From contig NZ_SIUB01000004.1 in the NCBI RefSeq assembly GCF_004310425.1, positions 186,001-250,000 of the forward strand: 64,000 bases of DNA, read 5' to 3'. The position numbers were made by a program, and so were the translations under genes. The notes under the pieces were generated by a model. The model was given only the letters and a program-made list of their open reading frames with translations, had not been told where the DNA came from and made no database searches. This stretch comes from Hansschlegelia quercus (GTDB taxonomy: Bacteria > Pseudomonadota > Alphaproteobacteria > Rhizobiales > Methylopilaceae). This document shows positions 32,759-40,421 of this stretch, one piece after another (within the stretch, counting starts at the first letter, position 1; every line of letters begins with the position of its first letter).

Positions 32759-33614
32759 TCTCGATCTTGTGGCCGGAGTGCCGCTCGATCTTCCAGGCGA
32801 TGTAATCCACGCCGCCTGAAAACGTGAATGCGGCCTTCGCGAGCCGCGCAAGATTCAAGGGCTTGGCGACGCGCTTCCGGCGCGCCCAAGCCCTTTCTGC
32901 ATCCGCTCTCGCCTGATCGTTGAGATCGGGTGCGATCTCGCCCTCACTTTCCACAAAGCCGATCCCCTCCGCCGCAAGCGCAAGCGGCAGAATCGCGGCA
33001 TAGCGCTCCGGCGCGGCGTCGACGATCGAGCTCGATCGGTTAGCGCCTTCGACACGAAGCTCGGAGGCGTAGGTCCGCGCGAACAGCGCGCGCCAGAATG
33101 CGTCCGCCGGAGCGGAGCGCGGGCCGAGATGCGCCGCCCACCATGCCGCCCCGCCGACGGCCAGAGCGACCGCCTCCGCCACAGCCGCTCGCGCGGCGTC
33201 GTCACGCGCGAAAACCAACGCGCAGGGCTGCGCGAAACGCGCCCAAATCGTGGTGTCGTAGCTCTTCGCCTGTGCGTGGTCGCGGAACTGGGCGAGCGAC
33301 ATGATCGCGATCTTGGCGCGCAGCGTCATGCCGGCGGCGGTGGCCTCGGCATATTCCACGTTCGGCGGCAAGGTTTTCGCGCCCCGTGCGGCCGCCTTGC
33401 CCCAGTCCCACGCCGCGAAGTCGTCGAGCAGGACGTAGAAATCGAGCAGCCCGTCGGTCGCGCCAGTGCGCAGCGCCGAGCCGTAGAACAGCACGCCGAC
33501 CACGCCGCTTCCGCCCCGCCCCGCGATCTCCGTCGCGAACGCGGCGACGGCCGGCGCAACGGGACACAAGAGTTCGTCGGCGACGAAGGCGGAGAGGCTG
33601 GCGGGCGCGCTCAT
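32676..33614 (-). CDS. Tam41-like nucleotidyltransferase (putative CDP-lipid synthase)
   Basis: Protein of 312 aa. The N-terminal half carries a pol-beta-type nucleotidyltransferase motif: VLFYGSALRTG (Gly45-Ser46) and LLDFYVLLDD with Asp58. The pattern afterwards resembles mitochondrial Tam41/MMP37, which makes CDP-diacylglycerol from phosphatidate: a LPPNVEYAEA stretch, LRAKIAIMSLAQF (like the GVIS..AL..DL segment), WARFAQPCALVF (like AGRLHKPV) and RTYASELRVEG...SIVDAAPERYAAIL. Context suggests the substrate could be ceramide 1-phosphate. It is the third gene of a minus-strand operon, joined to the kinase gene by an ATGA overlap. The similarity is judged by eye. Confidence 0.65.
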   Translation of the reverse strand: MSAPASLSAFVADELLCPVAPAVAAFATEIAGRGGSGVVGVLFYGSALRTGATDGLLDFYVLLDDFAAWDWGKAAARGAKTLPPNVEYAEATAAGMTLRAKIAIMSLAQFRDHAQAKSYDTTIWARFAQPCALVFARDDAARAAVAEAVALAVGGAAWWAAHLGPRSAPADAFWRALFARTYASELRVEGANRSSSIVDAAPERYAAILPLALAAEGIGFVESEGEIAPDLNDQARADAERAWARRKRVAKPLNLARLAKAAFTFSGGVDYIAWKIERHSGHKIEITPFQRRHPLLAAGPALWRLWRQGVLR

Positions 33615-34543
33615 AAGCTCACGAACCTGATCGCCGACCCGGCCTTCAGCTCGACGCGACCGTCCGGCCCCGGCGAGAAGGCGTCGCCATCCAATATGAA
33701 GGGATCAGACAGCGTCAGAGACACCTGGTCGGCGCGCAGGCTGGCGTATCCCTCTTTATCGGCGAAGGACGGCTTGCGGCCCAGGCCGAGCGCCAGGAAC
33801 CCGCGCGCAAGGCGCCGCGGCGGAGCGGCGATCTCTGTCAGCCGGATCGCGCCCTCTCCCTCGCCCCAGAAGGGGTAGAGCCTGAGGATCAGCCGGTGAA
33901 GCGAGGTCGCGAGCAGCACGAAGCTGTGGCCGCTGCGGGCGGGCGCGCCATCGACTGCGATCGAAAGCGGGACGCCGCTCCGCCAGATCTGGCGGTCCTT
34001 GCCGAAGGCGGCCGCGCCGCCCATCAACACGCCGAGCGCAACCCCGATCCCTTGCGCGAAGCCGCGCGAATGCACCCTCTCGTTCACGAGCCGCGTTGTG
34101 CGTTCGTAGGCGCCGAGACCGAACACGAAGCCGATCCGTGTCCAGCCATCCGTCGTCACCATGATCGGCCGCCGGATCTCCTCCGCTCGCCATGCTCCAC
34201 TCGTCGCCGCTTGCGCGAGCCGCTCCAGTCCCTCCGCGCTCCGCGCGACGCCGCCGACGTCGAGCGCGGCGACGTTGGTCTTGCCGCTCGGAATGATGGC
34301 GATCGAGGGCGGCTTGTCGCCATAGGCCTGCGGGAGCGCGCTCAGAACGTCCCGGAGCGTGCCGTCGCCGCCATCGACCGCCACCACGGACACGCCTGCT
34401 TGAGCGAAGCGCGTCAGCGCGGCGGGGTAGCCGTCCAGGGTCTCGGGCGCTTCGACGAGAACTCCGGGCGGCGCGTGGTTCAGAACCGCCTCGCGCGTGT
34501 TCCGCCAGCTCCGTCCGTTCGCAATGATCCCGACGACGCTCAC
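33611..34543 (-). CDS. DAG-kinase-family lipid kinase, ceramide-kinase-like
   Basis: Protein of 310 aa of the diacylglycerol/sphingosine/ceramide kinase catalytic family. ATP site: VVAVDGGDGTLRDVLSAL (GGDGT at residues 58-62) and the second conserved block IAIIPSGKTNVAALDVG. The C-terminal beta-sandwich runs to FILDGDAFSPGPDGRVELKAGSAIRFV. GTG at 34541-34543 is the start, overlapping the upstream stop as GTGA. It is placed between the CDP-alcohol phosphotransferase and Tam41-like genes. In Caulobacter a member of this family (CpgB) phosphorylates ceramide, and the sphingolipid context makes ceramide the best guess here. YegS-like lipid kinase is the alternative. Confidence 0.85.
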   Translation of the reverse strand: MSVVGIIANGRSWRNTREAVLNHAPPGVLVEAPETLDGYPAALTRFAQAGVSVVAVDGGDGTLRDVLSALPQAYGDKPPSIAIIPSGKTNVAALDVGGVARSAEGLERLAQAATSGAWRAEEIRRPIMVTTDGWTRIGFVFGLGAYERTTRLVNERVHSRGFAQGIGVALGVLMGGAAAFGKDRQIWRSGVPLSIAVDGAPARSGHSFVLLATSLHRLILRLYPFWGEGEGAIRLTEIAAPPRRLARGFLALGLGRKPSFADKEGYASLRADQVSLTLSDPFILDGDAFSPGPDGRVELKAGSAIRFVSL

Positions 34544-35676
34544 GCCTCGAGCCAGGAGGTGAGCCGCCCCTTTCGACGCGCCCAAAAGCCCTGGACGATC
34601 TGCGCAGCGTGGACGACGAGCGACAGCACGATCCACCACGCAGTCGCGATCATGCCGAGGTCGGGCCGGCCGAACAGCGTGAAGACGGTGAGGATCACGA
34701 GGTTCGGGTTCCGCCGCGCCGTGATCAGCCGGAAGAAGCTGTCGAACGGCCGCCAGACGTGCATGTGCATGCCGAAGGCGCGCACGAAGATGCCCTCGAG
34801 GATGCGCTGGACGACATAACCGCCGAAGATGATCCAGACGACGAGGTCCGGCCGCTCGATCGGCAGGCCGTAGGCCGGCAATCCGATGACCCACGCCCAC
34901 CACCAGAACGGCGGGTGGATCAGGTCGACGCCGTGGTCGAGCACGTCGCCGAACTTGGAATAGGTCATCGTCACGCGGGCGAGCTTGCCGTCGACCGTGT
35001 CGAGGAAGGTCATGATCCAGGCTGGGATAAGGCCGGTCAGGTACCAGCCTTGCCAGAACAGCCCGAGCGCCAGGAACATCAGCGCGATGCCGAGATAAGT
35101 CACCTGGTTCGGCGTGATGGCGCGCTCGGCGCACCATTTGGTGACGATCTGCGCCGGGACCGGCCAGACATATTTGGTGATCCCGTCCGTCACGCCTTTG
35201 TAGGAGGCGGCGAAGCTGCGGTCCTCGACCTCCTTTACGGTGGTCGCGTCGAGCGGAACGGCGTAGGCGATCTCGCGCTTGCGGAGCTGGAAATTGTAGG
35301 AGCCGCCAAGACCTTCGGCGTCGAGCCCATCGACGCCCACCGGAAGCGGCCCGCGGCCTCCGAGCGCCGCCATCGCGGTCGCGACGTCAGACGCCGAGAC
35401 GTTGGCGGCGACAGGAACGCCGGCGACGATGAGCGCGCAGTCCGGCCGCTCTGCGAGCGCTGCGATCAGCCGCTGCTCGTAGGCATGGTCGACGCGCAGC
35501 AGGATCACCCGTCCGCCGGTAGCGGCGGCGGCGATATCTTGGCCGACGTTGGTGATCTTGACCTTCAGGAGCTGCCGCCGCAGCCTCTCGGCCGAGCTCA
35601 TGCCCCAGATGCGCACCTCGGAGACGCCGAGCAGGACTGCAGTCGTCGCCTGCGCGCTTTTGCCCGTTTCCGTCAT
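34540..35676 (-). CDS. CDP-alcohol phosphatidyltransferase with N-terminal NTase-like domain
   Basis: Membrane enzyme of 378 aa. The C-terminal half has the complete CDP-alcohol phosphotransferase motif: Asp226, Asp229, Gly230, Ala233, Arg234, Gly243, Asp247 and Asp251 (DTVDGKLAR...GDVLDHGVD), with about six helices. Residues 1-150 are soluble and look like a reduced nucleotidyltransferase domain (MSSAERLRRQL, VILLRVDHAYEQRLIAAL, CALIVAGVPVAANV), similar in layout to bifunctional inositol-phosphate cytidylyltransferase/DIPP synthases. The conserved ASYKGVTDGITKYVWP joins the two parts. It is first gene of the minus-strand lipid-headgroup operon and probably forms the phosphodiester headgroup of a sphingolipid. 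The exact alcohol is unknown. Confidence 0.87.
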   Translation of the reverse strand: MTETGKSAQATTAVLLGVSEVRIWGMSSAERLRRQLLKVKITNVGQDIAAAATGGRVILLRVDHAYEQRLIAALAERPDCALIVAGVPVAANVSASDVATAMAALGGRGPLPVGVDGLDAEGLGGSYNFQLRKREIAYAVPLDATTVKEVEDRSFAASYKGVTDGITKYVWPVPAQIVTKWCAERAITPNQVTYLGIALMFLALGLFWQGWYLTGLIPAWIMTFLDTVDGKLARVTMTYSKFGDVLDHGVDLIHPPFWWWAWVIGLPAYGLPIERPDLVVWIIFGGYVVQRILEGIFVRAFGMHMHVWRPFDSFFRLITARRNPNLVILTVFTLFGRPDLGMIATAWWIVLSLVVHAAQIVQGFWARRKGRLTSWLEA

Positions 35677-35770
35677 TCTTGTCGCATTTCCATTGCATGC
35701 CGAGATTTCGCGTGTCGTTTAGCGGCAAATAGCGCCGCTCGCCACCCGCTCTCCCGAGGAGCCGCCGCAA

Positions 35771-36208
35771 ATGGCCAACAGGACGATGGAGAAGTTCGGC
35801 TTTCCGCGCAGCCTCGTGGCGGAGGTCGGCGCGTGGAGCGTGCTGGTCCGGCCCAAGCAGCCGGCGCTCGGCTCCCTCGTGCTGGTCTGCCGGGAGGACG
35901 CCACGGCATTCTCCGCGCTGTCGCCGCAGGCCTTCAGCGATCTCGGCCGCGCGATTTCCGGGATCGAGGCGATGCTGAAGCCGTTCGCGGATTACGAACG
36001 GATCAACTATCTCATGCTGATGATGGTCGACCCGGACGTCCACTTCCACGTGATCCCTCGCTATGACGGGGCGCGAAGCTTCGGCGACCTCGAGATTTCG
36101 GACGCCGGCTGGCCGGGACCGCCGGACCTTTCGTCGGGGCCGGACCTCGATGAGGGCCAGATCGACGCGCTCGCGGGCGCGCTGAAGTCGCGCTGGGCTG
36201 GCGTCTGA
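35771..36208 (+). CDS. HIT family protein
   Basis: Protein of 145 aa of the histidine-triad nucleotide hydrolase/transferase superfamily. The triad reads PDVHFHVIPRYDG: the usual first His is Asp, while the catalytic middle His and the third His are kept. The N-terminal beta hairpin (SVLVRPKQPALGSLVLVCR) carries the phosphate-site region. It begins with ATG after GAGGAG, heads the plus-strand operon and overlaps the LptF-like start (TGATG). HIT enzymes cleave nucleotide-phosphate bonds (Ap4A, AMP-X), and a CDP-lipid or nucleotide intermediate of the locus would be a reasonable substrate, but this is inference. Confidence 0.85.
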   Translation: MANRTMEKFGFPRSLVAEVGAWSVLVRPKQPALGSLVLVCREDATAFSALSPQAFSDLGRAISGIEAMLKPFADYERINYLMLMMVDPDVHFHVIPRYDGARSFGDLEISDAGWPGPPDLSSGPDLDEGQIDALAGALKSRWAGV

Positions 36209-37422
36209 TGGGCCATCTCCTCGGCCTCAGGCTGCTCGAACGCTATGTCTTGAGGCTCGCGCTGAAGCCGATGTTCGGCGCGCTCGCCGTGGTGCTCGCC
36301 GCGCTGCTGCTGGAACGCGTGCTGAGGCTCGTCGATCTGCTCGCCACGGCCGGCGCGCCGGTCTTCCTCGTGTTCGCGCTGTCGGCCAATCTCGTGCCGC
36401 ATTATCTCGGCTTCGCGCTACCTGCGGGCTTCGCGCTCGGCGTGTTCAGCGCGATTTCGCGGCTCTCGCTGGGCGCCGAGCTGGAGGCCATGCTGGCGAG
36501 CGGCGTGTCGATCCCGTCGGTCACCCGGCCGCTGATCGCGCTCGGCTGTGTGCTCGCGGTGGTCAGCATCGCGGTCACGGGCTTCATCGCGCCGCTCTCC
36601 CGCTACGCCTATCGAGACATCCTGAATTCGGGCGTCACCTATGCCTGGCGCGCGCATGCGCCGGCCGCGACCTTCATCAGCGCCAAGGACGGGCTGACGA
36701 TCACCGCCGACGAGGTCGACAAGACCGGCCGCCAGCTCACAGGCGTCTTCATCCAGAACCGCGAGAACGGCGTCGAGGTGGTGACGACCTCGGTCAGCGG
36801 AACGCTGGAGCTGACCCCCGACAGAGCCCAGATCCAGCTTAGACTTCACAACGGCGTCGTGGTGCGGGATTACGGGGCGGCGCGGCCGAGCACGTTGCGT
36901 TTCCAGGAGCTCGTGCTCGACAAGAAGTTCGCCCTCGAGGCGCCGCCTTTCCGGCCGCGCGGCGGCAATGAGCGCGAGCTAACGCTGACCGAGCTCTGGA
37001 GCGAGATGAGCGCGCAGCCGCCGTCCTCTCCGCTGAATGAGCTGCAGGCGGAGTTCCATTCCCGCATCGTTCGGTCGCTGTCGCTGCCGTTCCTGCCGCT
37101 CCTCATCGTGCCGCTCAGCATGACGCTCCGCCGCAACACGCGCTTCGGCAACGCCGCTGCGGCCGCCGTGCTGATGATCCTGTTCCACAACGCGCTGCAG
37201 ATCGGCGAGACCTTCGCCCACAAGGGCCGCGCGCCCGCGGCCGTCGCGCTCTGGGTTCCGTTCATTCTCTTTGCCGCCTTCTCGACCTGGCTGTTCTTCA
37301 CCAGCACTGACCGGCCCGGCGACACCGCCGTCTCGCGCGCGATCGACAGGATGAGCGAAGCTGTCCAGGCGCTCGGGCGCCGCACGATCGGCCGCTTCCG
37401 CACAAGGACTGCGCAGGGCTAG
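36208..37422 (+). CDS. LptF/LptG (YjgP/YjgQ) family permease, first of pair
   Basis: Inner-membrane protein of 404 aa. Three helices at each end flank a periplasmic beta-jellyroll (about residues 130-260), the layout of LptF and LptG, which form the membrane part of the LPS extraction ABC transporter with LptB. Family marks: LLGLRLLERYVLRLALKPMFGALAVVLAALLLERVLRLVDL at the start and EFHSRIVRSLSLPFLPLLIVPLSM after the jellyroll. The usual neighbours in Hyphomicrobiales (lptD, surA, pdxA, ksgA) are absent. The pair lies between a HIT gene and a ceramide-synthase-like gene, so it may move a sphingolipid rather than LPS. Alternatively it is the only lptFG pair of the genome. Confidence 0.88.
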   Translation: MGHLLGLRLLERYVLRLALKPMFGALAVVLAALLLERVLRLVDLLATAGAPVFLVFALSANLVPHYLGFALPAGFALGVFSAISRLSLGAELEAMLASGVSIPSVTRPLIALGCVLAVVSIAVTGFIAPLSRYAYRDILNSGVTYAWRAHAPAATFISAKDGLTITADEVDKTGRQLTGVFIQNRENGVEVVTTSVSGTLELTPDRAQIQLRLHNGVVVRDYGAARPSTLRFQELVLDKKFALEAPPFRPRGGNERELTLTELWSEMSAQPPSSPLNELQAEFHSRIVRSLSLPFLPLLIVPLSMTLRRNTRFGNAAAAAVLMILFHNALQIGETFAHKGRAPAAVALWVPFILFAAFSTWLFFTSTDRPGDTAVSRAIDRMSEAVQALGRRTIGRFRTRTAQG

Positions 37423-38550
37423 ATGCGTTTCACCCGGTATCTCAGCGGCATGCTGATCCGCCGCGCGCTTTCCGCCGCGCTGATCCTCGCCTTCATCATG
37501 CAGGTTCTCGACCTCGTCGATAACGCCGGCGACATCCTCGACCAGGGCGAAGGCCTGGCCGGGCTGCTGCGCTACGCCGGACTCAAGATGCCAATGCTGC
37601 TGACCCGCGCGCTGCCGCTCGGCGCCTTGATCGGCGCCCTGCTGACCCTGCTGACGCTCGCCCGCAACAGCGAGATCGCGGCGATGCGCTCGGCCGGGCG
37701 CAGCACCTGGCTGATGTTCCTGATGATGCTGCCGGGCGCGATCGTGCTGACCCTGCTGCAGTCGACGCTGATCGACGTCGTCGTGCCGCGCTCGGAAGCG
37801 CGCCTCGCGATCCTCGCGACCCATGCCGCTGACGAGGAGGCGAGCCAGGACGGCAAAGACGTCAAGCCGACCTGGATCCGCGTGGGCGACGCGGTCGTGT
37901 CCTTCGACCGGGTCAACAATCGTGGCCGCAAGCTGAAATCGCTGAAGATCTACGATCGCGACGCGAGCAAGATCGTCACCTCCCGCACCGTCGCCAGCGA
38001 AGCGCGCTGGGAGAACGGCCGCTGGATCCTGAAGGATGCGGAACGGATCGACTGGACGCGGGCGAACTTCAACGTCCGCACGCCGGCCGACGGCCCGTGG
38101 GCGACGACCATGACGCCCGACGACGTGCTCTCGGCGCTGACGCCCGAAAGCCGCGTCTCGCTGACCGCGGCCCGCGCCGTGCTCGCGGGCGAGGCGACGC
38201 CGAACGCGCCGATCGCCTTCTATCAGACGCTGGTCGAGCGGGTTTACGCAGGCCCCCTCGGCACGATTGTCATGGTGCTGCTTTCGATGCCGGCCGCGCT
38301 GGTGAACTGGCGCGACCAGCGTTCGGCGCGCCATGCGGTCGTCGCGGTCGCCGGTGGGCTGATCTTCATGTTGTGCGACGGGCTGCTTTCGACGCTCGCG
38401 CTGACGGACGTGGTGCGCCCCGTCATCGGCGCCTGGTCCGGGCTCGTGATTTTCGCCGTCTATGGACTCTGGCGGCTGCGCCGGATCGATGGCGGTTGGC
38501 CGGCGCCGAAAGCGCCGGCGGGCCGGGACGCCCGGCTGGCGGAGGCCTGA
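37423..38550 (+). CDS. LptF/LptG (YjgP/YjgQ) family permease, second of pair
   Basis: Inner-membrane protein of 375 aa with the same 3+3 helix and jellyroll plan as its partner, to which it is directly adjacent with no spacing. The opening MRFTRYLSGMLIRRALSAALILAFIMQVLDLVDNAGDIL and the RALPLGALIGALLTLLTLARNSEIAAMRSAGRS segment follow the LptG pattern. The C-terminal helices include GGLIFMLCDGLLSTLALTDVVRPVIGAW. It should form a heterodimer with the upstream product and use an LptB-type ATPase encoded elsewhere. The acyltransferase gene starts 2 nt after its stop. Confidence 0.88.
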   Translation: MRFTRYLSGMLIRRALSAALILAFIMQVLDLVDNAGDILDQGEGLAGLLRYAGLKMPMLLTRALPLGALIGALLTLLTLARNSEIAAMRSAGRSTWLMFLMMLPGAIVLTLLQSTLIDVVVPRSEARLAILATHAADEEASQDGKDVKPTWIRVGDAVVSFDRVNNRGRKLKSLKIYDRDASKIVTSRTVASEARWENGRWILKDAERIDWTRANFNVRTPADGPWATTMTPDDVLSALTPESRVSLTAARAVLAGEATPNAPIAFYQTLVERVYAGPLGTIVMVLLSMPAALVNWRDQRSARHAVVAVAGGLIFMLCDGLLSTLALTDVVRPVIGAWSGLVIFAVYGLWRLRRIDGGWPAPKAPAGRDARLAEA

Positions 38551-38552
38551 AC

Positions 38553-39680
38553 ATGAGCGCGGTCGAAATCAAGCGCGTCGTCTCGAAAGCAGATTTCGAC
38601 GCCTTCATCGCGCTGCCGAAGCGGCTGAGCGCGGGCGACCCGAACTACATCGCGCCGCTCGACTTCGAGCGGAAGGAATCGCTGTCGCGCACCAAGAACC
38701 CGCTGTTCAATTACATGGAGGCCGAGTTCTTCCTCGCGATGAAGGGCGGGCGCCCCGTCGGCCGTATCTCCGCCCAGGTCGACCGGCGCACCGGCGAGGT
38801 CGGCCATTTCGGCCTCGTCTCCGGCGAGAACGATCCGGAGATCTTCGCGGCGCTGTTCGCCGAGGTCGAGCGCTTCCACCGCGCCCGCGGCAAGGCGGAG
38901 ATCCAAGGTCCGTTCAATCTCTCGATCAACGAGGAGATCGGCCTGCTAGTCGAGGGCCACGACACGCCCTCCATGCTGCTGATGCCGCACGACCCGCCTT
39001 ACCTCGCCCCCCACATCGAGGCGGCTGGCTATTCCAAGGCGATGGACCTCTACGCCTATCTGCTCGACACCGCGGTCCCTTTCCCCAAGGCGATCGAGCG
39101 CGTCTTTGCGCGGCCGGCGCCCGCGGGGCTGACGGTGCGCCATATCGACTGGAAGCAGTACGACCGCGAACTCGCGGCGATCATCGACATCTTCAACGAC
39201 GCCTGGGCCGACAATTGGGGCTTCGTGCCCTTCGCCAAGGATGAGCTCGATCATCTCGCGAAATCGATGAAGATGCTGCTCGACGAGGACCTCGTCTGGA
39301 TCGCGGAGGTGAACGGCAAGCCTGCCGCGTTCGGCGTCGGCCTGCCGAACCTCAACGAGATCATCCGCGATTTCCACGGCAAGCTGCTGCCGTTCAATTG
39401 GGCCAAGCTGATCTGGCGGCTGAAGGCGCGAAAATATTCGTCGGCGCGTTTCGCGCTGATGGGCGTCCGCCGCGAATACCACGGAACTTATCTCGGCAAC
39501 GTCATGCCGCTCTACCTCTTCAAGGAGTTCCGCGAGGTCGGCCGATCCCGGAAAATCCGCCACGTCGAGATGTCGTGGATCCTCGAGACGAACATGCCGA
39601 TGCGGCACATGGCCGAGGCCTTGAGCCACGGCGAGCCCTACAAGACCTATCGCGTCTACTCGAAGCGGCTCGTACCATGA
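38553..39680 (+). CDS. Bacterial ceramide synthase-like acyltransferase (GNAT fold)
   Basis: Protein of 375 aa without membrane segments, containing two GNAT-like halves. The N-terminal half has FIALPKRLSAGDPNYIAPLDFERKE, RPVGRISAQVDR and IQGPFNLSINEEIGLLVEGHDTPSMLLMPHDPPYL. The C-terminal half has IFNDAWADNWGFVPFAKDEL and HVEMSWILETNMPMRHMAEAL. These blocks match what I recall of the Caulobacter N-acyltransferase (CC_1154, bCerS), which acylates 3-ketosphinganine. GGAGG lies 7 nt before the ATG. It sits between LptG-like and nucleotidyltransferase genes in the same operon. Many databases list the family only as GNAT acetyltransferase, so a role in N-acylation is inferred. Confidence 0.8.
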   Translation: MSAVEIKRVVSKADFDAFIALPKRLSAGDPNYIAPLDFERKESLSRTKNPLFNYMEAEFFLAMKGGRPVGRISAQVDRRTGEVGHFGLVSGENDPEIFAALFAEVERFHRARGKAEIQGPFNLSINEEIGLLVEGHDTPSMLLMPHDPPYLAPHIEAAGYSKAMDLYAYLLDTAVPFPKAIERVFARPAPAGLTVRHIDWKQYDRELAAIIDIFNDAWADNWGFVPFAKDELDHLAKSMKMLLDEDLVWIAEVNGKPAAFGVGLPNLNEIIRDFHGKLLPFNWAKLIWRLKARKYSSARFALMGVRREYHGTYLGNVMPLYLFKEFREVGRSRKIRHVEMSWILETNMPMRHMAEALSHGEPYKTYRVYSKRLVP

Positions 39681-40414
39681 CCGTCACCGCGCTCGTGCTC
39701 GCGGGCGTCCGGCCGGGCAAGGACGCGCTCGCCGAATTCGCCGGCGTCTCCCACAAGGCGCTGATCCCCGTAGGCGGCGTCGCCATGCTCGACCGGGTGG
39801 TCAACGCACTCCGCGCGAGCGGCCGGGTCGGCCGGATCGCGGTCTCGATCGACCGGCCCGAGCTGGTGACGACCGAAGGCGTCGAGATCATCCGCTCGAA
39901 GGCGTCCTTGAGCGAAAGCGTGGCGGCCGCGGTCGCTCAGCTCGGGACGCCGCTGTTCGTCACGACCGCGGACCATGCGCTGCTCGAGCCGGAATGGGTC
40001 CGCTATTTCCTCGACAATACGCCCGACAGAACCGTCTCCGCCGCGCTTGCGCGCGACAGTGTGGTGATGGCGTCGACGCCTGGCACTAAGCGGACCTTCC
40101 TGAAGCTCGCGGACGGGGCGTTCTCGGGCTGCAACATGTTCTATTTCCGCGACGGCGAGGCGGTGAAGGCCGTCGAGATGTGGCGCTCGGTCGAGCAGCT
40201 GCGCAAAAAGCCGCTAAAACTCCTCCAAAAGCTCGGTCCCCGCGCGGTGCTGGACTATGCCCTCGGCCGGCTGACGCTCGCGCGCGGAGTAGCCGCGATC
40301 GAGCGGTTGTCGGGCGTCAGCGCGGGCGTCGTCGAGATGCCCTTCGGCCGCGCCGCGGTGGACGTCGACAAGCCGGCGGACCTGATTCTCGTGCGGCAGA
40401 TCGTAGAGGGCTGA
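39677..40414 (+). CDS. MobA-like NTP transferase
   Basis: Protein of 245 aa with an N-terminal Rossmann-like NTP-transferase fold: ALVLAGVRPGKDALAE (the LAGG/LAG.R...KD signature), HKALIPVGGVAMLDRVVNAL, and the metal-binding Asp in FVTTADHALLEP. GCNMFYFRDGEAVK and AAVDVDKPADLILVRQI near the end are typical of MobA/IspD-like enzymes that join CTP or GTP to a phosphorylated small molecule. The ATGA overlap with the acyltransferase stop shows translational coupling. In this locus it could activate the polar headgroup (for example as a CDP-alcohol) for the phosphotransferase. Substrate unknown. Confidence 0.82.
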   Translation: MTVTALVLAGVRPGKDALAEFAGVSHKALIPVGGVAMLDRVVNALRASGRVGRIAVSIDRPELVTTEGVEIIRSKASLSESVAAAVAQLGTPLFVTTADHALLEPEWVRYFLDNTPDRTVSAALARDSVVMASTPGTKRTFLKLADGAFSGCNMFYFRDGEAVKAVEMWRSVEQLRKKPLKLLQKLGPRAVLDYALGRLTLARGVAAIERLSGVSAGVVEMPFGRAAVDVDKPADLILVRQIVEG

Positions 40415-40421
40415 GCCCTCC

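Noticed and set aside
31136-32851. 571-codon open frame on the minus strand
   Set aside because: Antisense to the acyl carrier protein and serine palmitoyltransferase genes, both with full active-site motifs.
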